DNA from: Planctomycetota bacterium
GTDB taxonomy: Bacteria > Planctomycetota > JACOTG01
NCBI GenBank assembly: GCA_016178505.1
Contig: JACOTG010000013.1
Coordinates: 1 to 32,248, forward strand
Direction of reading: 5' to 3'
Length of the DNA stretch: 32,248 nt
In this document: in pieces, positions 16,180-23,294 of the stretch
How positions within the stretch are numbered: the first letter of the stretch is position 1
How the letters are laid out: each line of letters begins with the position of its first letter
Made by a program: the position numbers and the translations under genes
Notes under the pieces: model-generated
Databases searched by the model: none
What the model was told of the DNA's origin: nothing
Seen by the model: the letters and a program-made list of their open reading frames with translations, nothing else

Positions 16180-17952
16180 CTAGCCGTTCTCGGCGCCCAT
16201 CTCCTTGGCCTCGTCACCGTCGCTCGGCAATTCGGCTTCGTTTGCGCTCTCGTCGGCTCCCGGTTCCCCTTCCGATTCCGATTCGGAGCTCTTGCGATCC
16301 GACGCCGTTCGCTTCATGGCTTTCACGAGGCTGAGGCCGATCTTTCGCTCCTCGGGATCGACGCGGATGATGCGGCACGTGATCGTCTGGCCGACCTGCA
16401 CGACTTCTTCGGGCGTCTTCACTTTCTTGTCTGCCAGCTCGGAAATGTGCAACAGGCCCTCGAGGTCCTTTTCGAGCTCGACGAACGCACCGAAGTTGGT
16501 GAGCTTCGTGATCTTTCCTTCGACTTCGAGGCCGACCACGAACCGGCTCGGGATCTCTTCCTGCCACGGATCGGGAGTCAGCTGCTTCATGCCGAGCGCA
16601 ACGCGCTTCTTCTCCTGGTCCACCGTGAGGACGATGCAGCGCAGCTTTTCGCCACGCTTCACCATTTCCGATGGATGGCTCACCTTCTTCGTCCACGACA
16701 TGTCGGAGACGTGCAGCAAGCCGTCGATGCCCTCTTCCAGTTCGACGAACGCGCCGTAGTTGGTGAGGTTCCTGACCTTGCCGACGATGATCGTTCCCGA
16801 GGGATACTTCTCCTCGACTTGCGTCCACGGATTCACCTCGGTCTGCTTCATGCCGAGGGAGATTTCCTGCTTGTCGCGGTTGATGTCGAGCACGACGACT
16901 TCGACTTCGTCGGCGATCTGAACGACCTCCGACGGATGGCTGATGCGACGCGTCCACGACATTTCCGAGATGTGAACGAGGCCTTCGACGCCTTCCTCGA
17001 GCTTCACGAACGCACCGTAGCTCATCACGTTCACGACCTTGCCCTTGATGCGGCTGCCGACCGGGTATTTGTTCTCGACCGAATTCCACGGGTTGTCGCT
17101 CTTCTGCTTCAATCCGAGCGCGATGCGCTCGCTGTCGCGATCGACCCGCAGCACCTTCACCTCGATGTGGTCGCCGATCTTCAAGACCTCCGACGGATGC
17201 CCGATTCGGCCCCACGACATGTCGGTGATGTGCAGCAAGCCGTCGATGCCGCCGAGGTCCACGAACGCGCCGAAGTCGGCGATGTTCTTCACCTCTCCAC
17301 GGCGAGTCTGACCTTCGGCGATCTCCTCGAGCAGCGACTTCTTTTGCTCTTCGCGGCGCTCTTCGAGGAGTTTGCGGCGAGACACGACGATGTTCATGCG
17401 GCTTTCGTCGATCTTGATGATCTTTGCTTCGATCTCGCGACCGATGAATTCGGCGATGTCCCCGGTGCGACGCAGGTCGACCTGCGACGCCGGCAGGAAG
17501 ACCGGAACTCCGATGTCGACCAGAAGCCCACCCTTGATCTTTCGGCTCACTCGGCCCTTCACGACGTCACCTTCGCGATGCGTCGAGATGACCCGCTCCC
17601 AGCCGCGGATTCGGTCTGCCTTGCGCTTCGACAATACGATCGAGCCGGATTCGTCCTCGACGGCCTCGAGGAGGACCTCGATCTCGTCGCCGATGTCGAT
17701 CTCGCTTCGATCCTCGAACTCGTGGACCTGAACGACGCCTTCGCTCTTGTATCCCACGTCGACGATGACTTCGTCGCCGATGATGTTGAGGATCTTCCCC
17801 CTCAGGATCGTGTCGGTCTCGAAGTTGCGGATGGACTCCTCGTAAACCTTGCCGACCTCGGTGCCGGCATCGGCATTCATCGCCTCTTCGACCTGACGAT
17901 CGAGTTCTTCGGGAGAGAGATCGAAGCGCTTGACGACCGGATTGACTGCCAT
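16180..17952 (-). CDS. rpsA: 30S ribosomal protein S1
   Basis: 590 residues. It binds mRNA on the 30S subunit and aids initiation on weakly structured leaders. Six S1 OB-fold domains are visible at about 48-110, 130-193, 215-283, 300-368, 385-455 and 472-543. Domains 3-6 show the typical GAFVxL, GLxHISxMSW and HPSExV motifs. The last 45 residues are an acidic Ser/Glu-rich tail, longer than in E. coli S1 (557 residues). The frame opens at a TTG at 17964, but ATG 17952 is preceded by GGAGG five bases upstream, which decides the start. Its position after cmk and plsC matches the widespread cmk-rpsA order. Confidence 0.97.
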   Translation of the reverse strand: MAVNPVVKRFDLSPEELDRQVEEAMNADAGTEVGKVYEESIRNFETDTILRGKILNIIGDEVIVDVGYKSEGVVQVHEFEDRSEIDIGDEIEVLLEAVEDESGSIVLSKRKADRIRGWERVISTHREGDVVKGRVSRKIKGGLLVDIGVPVFLPASQVDLRRTGDIAEFIGREIEAKIIKIDESRMNIVVSRRKLLEERREEQKKSLLEEIAEGQTRRGEVKNIADFGAFVDLGGIDGLLHITDMSWGRIGHPSEVLKIGDHIEVKVLRVDRDSERIALGLKQKSDNPWNSVENKYPVGSRIKGKVVNVMSYGAFVKLEEGVEGLVHISEMSWTRRISHPSEVVQIADEVEVVVLDINRDKQEISLGMKQTEVNPWTQVEEKYPSGTIIVGKVRNLTNYGAFVELEEGIDGLLHVSDMSWTKKVSHPSEMVKRGEKLRCIVLTVDQEKKRVALGMKQLTPDPWQEEIPSRFVVGLEVEGKITKLTNFGAFVELEKDLEGLLHISELADKKVKTPEEVVQVGQTITCRIIRVDPEERKIGLSLVKAMKRTASDRKSSESESEGEPGADESANEAELPSDGDEAKEMGAENG

Positions 17953-17957
17953 TCGTT

Positions 17958-17962
17958 CCTCC
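17958..17962 (-). promoter_or_regulatory. Ribosome binding site GGAGG of rpsA
   Basis: GGAGG on the minus strand, five bases before ATG 17952. It fixes the rpsA start and rules out the TTG at 17964, which overlaps it. Confidence 0.75.
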
Positions 17963-18007
17963 AACGGGACGACGCTGGAGCCGACCGACCACCGGTCAGC
18001 CCCGATG

Positions 18008-18643
18008 CTACGACGACGACAACTGCGGTGACGCGCGCAACCGCTCTTCGAGCGCCGACCAGGCGCTCCCGACCCGATCCGTCATCGCGTCGGCGGTCAG
18101 GCCTTCACGCGGATCGATCGCTGCCCCGTACAGGACGCGTATCCGACGCCTTCGGAAGAGTTTCCGCTCGCGCGGCCACGCCTCGTGTGCTCCATGGATG
18201 AGCACCGGAACGACCGGCACTCGGGCCCGCTCCGCGACGAGCGCGAACCCGCGACGCGGCTTTCCACGCGCGCCGTCGCGGGTCCTCGTCCCTTCGGGAA
18301 AAAGGACGAGAGCCCCGCCTTCTTCGACGACCTGCACCAACCGCTTGAAGTCTCCAGCCGCAAAGGCATCGCGACTGACCGGAACGCCGCCCACGGACTG
18401 CAGCGCCCCGCGCACGATCGGATTCCTAAAAAGGCTGTCGCGGCCGGCGTACGAAATGCGACGCCGCAGCGGCAGCCCCACCAGGATCGGATCGAAGAAG
18501 CTCTGGTGGTTCGGTGCGAGCACCACGCCCCCCTTCGGAGGCACGTTCCTCACACCGAACGAACGGTAGTCAAAGAAGGCGACAAATAGATATCGGAAAA
18601 GAAAACGAAACGCGGAGTATATCCAGCCCCCGGGATCAATCAA
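18008..18643 (-). CDS. plsC: 1-acyl-sn-glycerol-3-phosphate acyltransferase
   Basis: 211 residues. It acylates lysophosphatidic acid to phosphatidic acid at the inner membrane. The catalytic H-x4-D motif is NHQSFFD, H46 and D51; the phosphate-binding motif FPEGTR is at 115-120. A hydrophobic N-terminal segment (IYSAFRFLFRYLFVAFF) would associate with the membrane. The frame extends far upstream inside cmk, but that part is a shadow. TTG 18643, eight bases inside the cmk end, is the best start and has AAAAGG just before it. Overlap with cmk and closeness to rpsA indicate one transcript. Confidence 0.9.
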   Translation of the reverse strand: MIDPGGWIYSAFRFLFRYLFVAFFDYRSFGVRNVPPKGGVVLAPNHQSFFDPILVGLPLRRRISYAGRDSLFRNPIVRGALQSVGGVPVSRDAFAAGDFKRLVQVVEEGGALVLFPEGTRTRDGARGKPRRGFALVAERARVPVVPVLIHGAHEAWPRERKLFRRRRIRVLYGAAIDPREGLTADAMTDRVGSAWSALEERLRASPQLSSS

Positions 18644-19304
18644 CGACCTTTTCCAGTAGGGCTTGAACGACCGCCCGCGGGTCGAGGTGGGTGGTGTCGA
18701 CGTACAGCGTGTCCGTCCCGCGGCGCAGCGGACTGGCTTCGCGGCTCGAGTCGTAAGCGTCGCGACGCCGAATGTCCGCTTCGACGTCCGCCAGGCTCGC
18801 CTCTCCCCCACGCTCGTGGATCTCCTGGACTCGACGCTTTGCGCGCTCGGTCGGACTCGCGTCCAAGTAGAACTTGAAATCGGCATCCGGAAAAACGACC
18901 GTCGCCATGTCGCGACCCTCGGCGACCAGCCCCCCTTCCACCGCAAACGCACGCTGCCGCTCCACCATCACGCGACGGACGCCCGACACCGCGGCCACGC
19001 GCGACACGTTTCGCGTCACCTCGGCATTTCGGATGTCGCGCGTGACGTCGACGCCGGCGGCGACGACGCGGCCGTCTGCCGGCATGTCCAGGCGAAGCGC
19101 TTTCGCCGCCGCCTCGAGCGCGGCATCGCTCGAAAAGTCGACCTGGTCGCGGAGCGCGATCCACGTCACCGCGCGATACATCGCGCCGGTGTCGAGGTAG
19201 CGGAGCCCGAGATCGTTCGCGAGCGATCGTGCAGCCGTGCTCTTGCCCGCGCCGGCGGGTCCGTCGATCGTGATGATCCAGCGACTCTTCGGTCTTCGTG
19301 GCAC
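18636..19304 (-). CDS. cmk: Cytidylate kinase
   Basis: 222 residues, the usual length. It phosphorylates CMP and dCMP with ATP. The P-loop is GPAGAGKST at 15-23. Other family motifs are YLDTGAMYRAVTW, EGRDMATVVFPDA (CMP binding) and FYLDASPTERAKRR (lid region). A longer frame reaches 19571, but GTG 19304 has AGAGGA six bases upstream and places the P-loop where the family has it. It lies 56 bp downstream of lpxH and overlaps plsC by 8 bp. Confidence 0.95.
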   Translation of the reverse strand: MPRRPKSRWIITIDGPAGAGKSTAARSLANDLGLRYLDTGAMYRAVTWIALRDQVDFSSDAALEAAAKALRLDMPADGRVVAAGVDVTRDIRNAEVTRNVSRVAAVSGVRRVMVERQRAFAVEGGLVAEGRDMATVVFPDADFKFYLDASPTERAKRRVQEIHERGGEASLADVEADIRRRDAYDSSREASPLRRGTDTLYVDTTHLDPRAVVQALLEKVVD

Positions 19305-19310
19305 TCGCGT

Positions 19311-19316
19311 TCCTCT
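19311..19316 (-). promoter_or_regulatory. Ribosome binding site AGAGGA of cmk
   Basis: AGAGGA on the minus strand, six bases before GTG 19304. It supports a GTG start and a 222-residue product instead of the 311-residue open frame. Confidence 0.65.
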
Positions 19317-19360
19317 CGGTGTTCGGTGATCGGGAGTCGGTTTTCGACGTCCGCGGGCGA

Positions 19361-20134
19361 CTACGAGACCAAATCTCGGGGCGTCGTTGAAGTCTCGAAT
19401 CGCTCGTGAGTGATCGACGACGTTTGCGCGTCGAACGCCGCGAACTGCCCCTCCTCGTCGAAGCTGCCGAGGGTCACGAGCGTCCCGCTGACGCCGCCCG
19501 CCGTGATCGTGCGGGTCGCGGCTTCGTGCACGTGACCACAAACGACCGTGTCGAAGCCCCGTCGAAACCAATCGACCACGGCCTCGTCGACGAGTGCCCG
19601 CTCGGCGCGAGGCTTCCTCGCGACCGCCTTGTCGCTCTTTCGCCTGACGATTCGGGCCAGCGCGACGCTCGCCGCGAGCGGCATCGTCCTCAGGACGGAC
19701 CGCACCACGGGATTCCGCACGACTCGCCGCAGCGCCTGATACCCGCGATCGCGCGTGCAGAAGAGATCGCCGTGATGAAGCATCACGCGCCGTCCACCGA
19801 GCTGAACCTCGTGGAAATCGCCGGTGACCTCGATGCCGAGCGTCCTGCCGAAGGCAGCGTCGAATTGAAAGTCGCGGTTTCCGGGGACGAACGTGATTGG
19901 AAGTCCGGCCGACGTCGCATGCCGAAAGCCGTCGAGCACCGACGCGTACTCGGGAAGACGAGCGTTCTTCCGTCCGACCCAGAAGTCGAACAGGTCGCCC
20001 AAAACGTAAAGAGCCCCCGCGTTCTCTGCCGCATAGCCCACGAAGCGGCGAAAGCCGTCGATGAGTTCGGGTAAGTGCGGCGCGAGGTGGACGTCCGACA
20101 CGAAAAGGACGCGGCCGCCGCCGTCAGTCCTCAA
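19361..20134 (-). CDS. lpxH: LpxH-like UDP-2,3-diacylglucosamine diphosphatase
   Basis: 257 residues. The family cleaves UDP-2,3-diacylglucosamine to lipid X in lipid A synthesis, at the membrane surface with a dinuclear metal site. All calcineurin-type metal motifs are visible: SDVHL at 13-17, GDLFDFW at 46-52, GNRDF at 85-89, HHGD at 120-123, and GHVH near 197. FDFW and GNRDF match LpxH rather than LpxI or LpxG. The start is TTG 20134, with AAGGAG seven bases upstream, overlapping the regulator gene by 11 bp. A related phosphoesterase with another substrate cannot be excluded. Confidence 0.85.
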   Translation of the reverse strand: MRTDGGGRVLFVSDVHLAPHLPELIDGFRRFVGYAAENAGALYVLGDLFDFWVGRKNARLPEYASVLDGFRHATSAGLPITFVPGNRDFQFDAAFGRTLGIEVTGDFHEVQLGGRRVMLHHGDLFCTRDRGYQALRRVVRNPVVRSVLRTMPLAASVALARIVRRKSDKAVARKPRAERALVDEAVVDWFRRGFDTVVCGHVHEAATRTITAGGVSGTLVTLGSFDEEGQFAAFDAQTSSITHERFETSTTPRDLVS

Positions 20135-21473
20135 TGCCGTACTCCTTCATCTTCTCCCAGAGGCTCTTTCGGCTGATTCCGAGCAAGCGTGCGGCTTCGG
20201 CCTTGTGCCCGCGCGCCCCCCGCAGGGCACGGCGGATGGCTTCGATCTCGGCGGCGTTGACGGCATCCGCCATCGTTCGCATGCCCGAGTCGGCGGCCGC
20301 CGCCGCAACGCGCTGAGGATCACCCGGTCGGAGCAGGTGCTCGCGCCGCAACACTTTTTCGTCTCCAGCCAGCGCAATCGAGCGTTCGACCGCGTTCTCG
20401 AGCTCGCGAACGTTGCCCGGCCACGGATACGTCATCATCGCCTCGAGAACATCGGGCTTCACGACATACTCCCGCTCCTTGCCGTACTGCCGCACGAAGT
20501 GGAACACTAGGAGCGGGATGTCGTCGGGTCGCTCGCGAAGCGCCGGCAAGCGCAACGGCACGACGCTCAGACGGTAGTAGAGATCCTCGCGGAATTTGCC
20601 CTCTCGCACCGCCTTTTCGAGGCTGACCTTCGTCGCCGCGACGACGCGCACGTCGACCTTGATCACCGATTCGCCGCCGAGTCGCTCGAACTCACGTTCT
20701 TGGAGCACGCGCAGAAGCTTCACTTGGCTCGACATGGCCATGTCGTCGATGTCGTCGAGGAAGATCGACCCGCCATGGGCGCGTTCGAAGCAGCCGATCT
20801 TCTGCTTCTTCGCATCGGTGAACGCTCCGCGCTCGTGACCGAAGAGCGCGTCCTCGAGCAAAGTCTCCGGCACGCCGGCGCACGATAGCGGGACGAACGG
20901 CCGATCGCGGCGCGGGCTCATGTGATGGATCGCGTGCGCGATAAGCTCCTTTCCGGTTCCACTCTCGCCTTCGATGAGAACGTTCGAGTCCGTCTTTGCC
21001 ACCGTGAGCACGAGCGAGAAGACGTCCTCCATCTTGCGGCTGCGCCCGATGAGGTTTTCGAAGCCGTACTTTCGATCGAGCTCCTCGCGAAGCGCGGCGT
21101 TCTCCGCTTTCAGCTTCCGGTAGCCTTCGATCTTCTTCAGGCGAAGGACGATCTCCTCGTTGAGGAACGGCTTCAGGATGTAGTCGGCGGCCCCGTTCTT
21201 CATCGCCTCGACCGCGTTCTCGATCGTGCCGTAGCCGGTGACGACGATCACTTCGGTGTCGGACGATTGCTCACGGATCTGCTTCAGTAGGTCCATGCCG
21301 GAGATTCCGGGCATGCGCATGTCGGTGATCACGCAGTCGTATGGCTGCTCTCGCAAACGCGACAGCGCGGTCAGGCCGTCGCCGACGGTCGTGACATGAT
21401 GCCCGGCGGCCTCGAGGTCGTCGCGAAGCGGGACTACGATCGACTTCTCGTCGTCGGCGATCAGAACGTCCAC
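20124..21473 (-). CDS. NtrC-family response regulator with altered GAFTGA and Walker B motifs
   Basis: 449 residues. Receiver 1-118: acidic pair D7/D8, phospho-acceptor D51 and K101 all present. AAA+ domain about 138-375: Walker A GESGTGKE at 169-176, sensor or arginine-finger region FREDLYYRLSVVPLRLPALRERPDDIP. A Fis-type helix-turn-helix closes the protein (KAEAARLLGISRKSLWEKMKEY). Two departures stand out. The sigma-54-contact loop reads GAFTDA (216-221) instead of GAFTGA, and Walker B reads LDDIDD (239-244) where LDEIGD is usual. It may therefore work weakly with, or without, sigma-54. The start is GTG 21473 with GGAGG five bases upstream. No partner kinase is adjacent. It heads the lpxH-cmk-plsC-rpsA run. 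Confidence 0.93.
   Translation of the reverse strand: MDVLIADDEKSIVVPLRDDLEAAGHHVTTVGDGLTALSRLREQPYDCVITDMRMPGISGMDLLKQIREQSSDTEVIVVTGYGTIENAVEAMKNGAADYILKPFLNEEIVLRLKKIEGYRKLKAENAALREELDRKYGFENLIGRSRKMEDVFSLVLTVAKTDSNVLIEGESGTGKELIAHAIHHMSPRRDRPFVPLSCAGVPETLLEDALFGHERGAFTDAKKQKIGCFERAHGGSIFLDDIDDMAMSSQVKLLRVLQEREFERLGGESVIKVDVRVVAATKVSLEKAVREGKFREDLYYRLSVVPLRLPALRERPDDIPLLVFHFVRQYGKEREYVVKPDVLEAMMTYPWPGNVRELENAVERSIALAGDEKVLRREHLLRPGDPQRVAAAAADSGMRTMADAVNAAEIEAIRRALRGARGHKAEAARLLGISRKSLWEKMKEYGIED
20142..20147 (-). promoter_or_regulatory. Ribosome binding site AAGGAG of lpxH
   Basis: AAGGAG on the minus strand, seven bases before TTG 20134. It sits inside the last codons of the regulator gene and supports the TTG start. 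Confidence 0.65.
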
Positions 21474-21539
21474 GCACTCCTCCCAATCGATGGAACGGCT
21501 GTCGAAATCCTCGCGAGCCGCATACTATAGCGAGTCCCC

Positions 21540-22178
21540 ATGAAACGCGAGAAGACTCGAGTTCGAAGCACTCGGCGGCGCGATCCCATCGTGAGCGACG
21601 GAGCGCTCGCGCCATTGCTCGCGGGACTCGACCGACGGCGAGCGCTCGTCGGATCGCTCGAGCCGCTTCTGGCAGATCTCGCTCGCGTCGCCGCGATCGT
21701 CGCTTCGGCCTACCGTCGCTCCGGCAAAGTGCTGCTTTTCGGAAACGGTGGGAGTCATGCGGACGCGCTGCACCTCGAGGCGGAACTCATAGGACGCTGC
21801 ACGCGCGAGCGCGCGCCGCTCGCCGCGATCGTTCTTCCCGGCTCCCCGGCGACGTTGAGCGCCCTCACGAACGACTACGGCCACGAGCACGCGTATGCTC
21901 GCGCACTGCGCGCTTTGGCTCGAGAGAGCGACGTCGCCATCGCGTTCTCGACGAGCGGGCGCTCGGTGAACGTGGTCGCGGCTCTACGCGCCGCTCGAGA
22001 GATCGGCCTCGCGACCATTGCGTTCACCGGGAGGTCGGGCGGCGATCTCGCGCCGCTGGCGGACGTCGCCATTCGCGTCCCGGCGAATGCGACGCCGATC
22101 GTGCAGGAGGCCCACCATCTGCTCTCGCACCTTCTCGTCGAGGCCGTCGAAGCCGAACTCGATCGCGATGTGAAATAA
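21540..22178 (+). CDS. gmhA: SIS-domain phosphoheptose isomerase (GmhA-like)
   Basis: 212 residues. GmhA converts sedoheptulose 7-phosphate to D-glycero-D-manno-heptose 7-phosphate for LPS core or S-layer glycans. Family motifs: GNGGSHADALHLEAELIGR at 68-86, ALTNDYGHEHAYAR at 108-121, FSTSGRSVNVVAALR, and QEAHHLLSHLL near the C-terminus. The GmhA motif normally has A rather than H after GGS. DiaA-type SIS proteins are an alternative. ATG 21540 has no clear ribosome binding site; GTG 21591 would remove a very basic 17-residue N-terminus. It is divergent from the regulator gene (66-bp gap) and convergent on the femAB gene. Confidence 0.85.
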   Translation: MKREKTRVRSTRRRDPIVSDGALAPLLAGLDRRRALVGSLEPLLADLARVAAIVASAYRRSGKVLLFGNGGSHADALHLEAELIGRCTRERAPLAAIVLPGSPATLSALTNDYGHEHAYARALRALARESDVAIAFSTSGRSVNVVAALRAAREIGLATIAFTGRSGGDLAPLADVAIRVPANATPIVQEAHHLLSHLLVEAVEAELDRDVK

Positions 22179-22273
22179 CGAACGATGTCGACGAGACACC
22201 ACCCCACCGTCACGTGAAATAGCGATGGTTGTCGTCGAGGGGCCCGCCGATCCTCACGTGAAATAACGAACGA
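22170..22273. repeat. 44-bp degenerate tandem repeat, 2.4 copies
   Basis: The core GTGAAATA[A/G]CGA begins at 22170, 22214 and 22258, exactly 44 bp apart. The first and third copies share 16 identical bases, GTGAAATAACGAACGA. The second and third share TCACGTGAAATA. The gmhA stop TAA (22176-22178) lies in copy one, and the femAB stop (22254-22256) just before copy three. Read on the minus strand, each copy encodes RYFT, in shifted frames because 44 is not a multiple of 3. Confidence 0.8.
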
Positions 22274-23294
22274 GAAACGGCCCGACGAGCTTCGTGATCG
22301 GCAGCGGCAGTCGACGCCAAACGGCCATCGGAAGGCTGAATCGCGGATTCGACGGCGAGAGATCGGGAACCGCCGCGTGATTCCGCGAGATGATTTGATA
22401 AGGCAACGGCGTCGGATCGAAGCCCTGATGCATCTTGAAGTGGTACGACCCGGTTCCCTCGCGGCTCCGACCGAAATCGAACTGTTTGAAGCCGTGCGCC
22501 GAGCCCCACTCCATGAGCCTCAGATACATGAAGTTGTTGATCTGCAGCTTCTCGTACTCGGGGAGCCCGCCCGAATAGTAGGGAACGATCTGATCGCGAA
22601 ACGTGAACGTCAGCACGCCGGCGACGAACTTCCCTTGGTGTCGCACCATCAAGAGGAACGCGCGGTCCCCGAACTCCGCCATGAGGTTTCGGAAGAGCCG
22701 GATCGGATACGGCGGCGAGCCGAGGTGACGCTTGTTCACCGCGAAGAGGTGATAGAAGTCGCGAAGCTCGTCGCGAGTCTCGATCGCCTCGAGTTCGCTG
22801 CCCATCCCCTTTCGCACGGCAGCGCGCGCCTTGCGCGGCAAGCTCTCGAGGCACCGGGCCGGATCCTCAGGCAAGTCCTTCACGAACGTCACGTATCCCC
22901 CTCGCACGTCGAATCCGTCGGCCGGCACGAATCGGTTCCGCAGCTCGAGGATGCGCGCGCCTTCGCGGTCCGCGGCGTCGCACGACTCTCGCACCAATGC
23001 CGCGCGGGCGTCCGGGCTGCCCGCGGCTCCGCCGTAGACGGCGAACGGCAACGAGACGAACGCAGGCGAGACGAACGGGTTCTTCACGCGAAAGAGCGGT
23101 AGGGTGCCAACCACTCGCGTCGCGCCCGCCGCGTCGGTCTCTTCGGCGATCAAGGATCTCGACTCGAACGGGAACGAGCGCTCGACGGCACGACGCCACG
23201 CCGAGCCGTGGAAGATCGTCGACGTCGACTCGCTCGCCGCGAACGCGTCGAGGCGCGCGTCGTCGTCCGTGCGAAGGAGGCGGACTCGAATCAT
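22254..23294 (-). CDS. FemAB-like protein of the XrtA/PEP-CTERM-associated type
   Basis: 346 residues with a double GNAT-like fold. FemAB proteins transfer amino acids from aminoacyl-tRNA or other donors; the role of this subfamily is unproven. Family phrases I recognise are LPRKARAAVRKG in the middle, FDFGRSREGTGSYHFK, GFDPTPLPYQ, and PDLSPSNPRFSLPMAVWRRLPLP near the C-terminus, which match FemAB proteins encoded with exosortase (XrtA) systems. No exosortase or PEP-CTERM protein is seen in this window. The frame extends to 23333, but ATG 23294 overlaps the GT39 stop as ATGA. The final codons lie in a tandem repeat. Last gene of a membrane glycosylation operon. Confidence 0.85.
   Translation of the reverse strand: MIRVRLLRTDDDARLDAFAASESTSTIFHGSAWRRAVERSFPFESRSLIAEETDAAGATRVVGTLPLFRVKNPFVSPAFVSLPFAVYGGAAGSPDARAALVRESCDAADREGARILELRNRFVPADGFDVRGGYVTFVKDLPEDPARCLESLPRKARAAVRKGMGSELEAIETRDELRDFYHLFAVNKRHLGSPPYPIRLFRNLMAEFGDRAFLLMVRHQGKFVAGVLTFTFRDQIVPYYSGGLPEYEKLQINNFMYLRLMEWGSAHGFKQFDFGRSREGTGSYHFKMHQGFDPTPLPYQIISRNHAAVPDLSPSNPRFSLPMAVWRRLPLPITKLVGPFLVRYFT

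Noticed and set aside
16108-18201. 697-codon plus-strand open frame across rpsA
   Set aside because: It is antisense to rpsA, whose six S1 domains are unmistakable. The frame merely mirrors the codon bias of the real gene and has no family resemblance.
18644-18952. Long N-terminal extension of plsC inside cmk
   Set aside because: It is out of frame with cmk and has no acyltransferase homology. TTG 18643 gives the family's usual length.
21521-21530. Overlapping -10-like elements (TACTAT plus strand, TATAGT minus strand) between the regulator and gmhA
   Set aside because: Plausible for divergent promoters in a 66-bp gap, but no -35 element matches on either strand, so not called.
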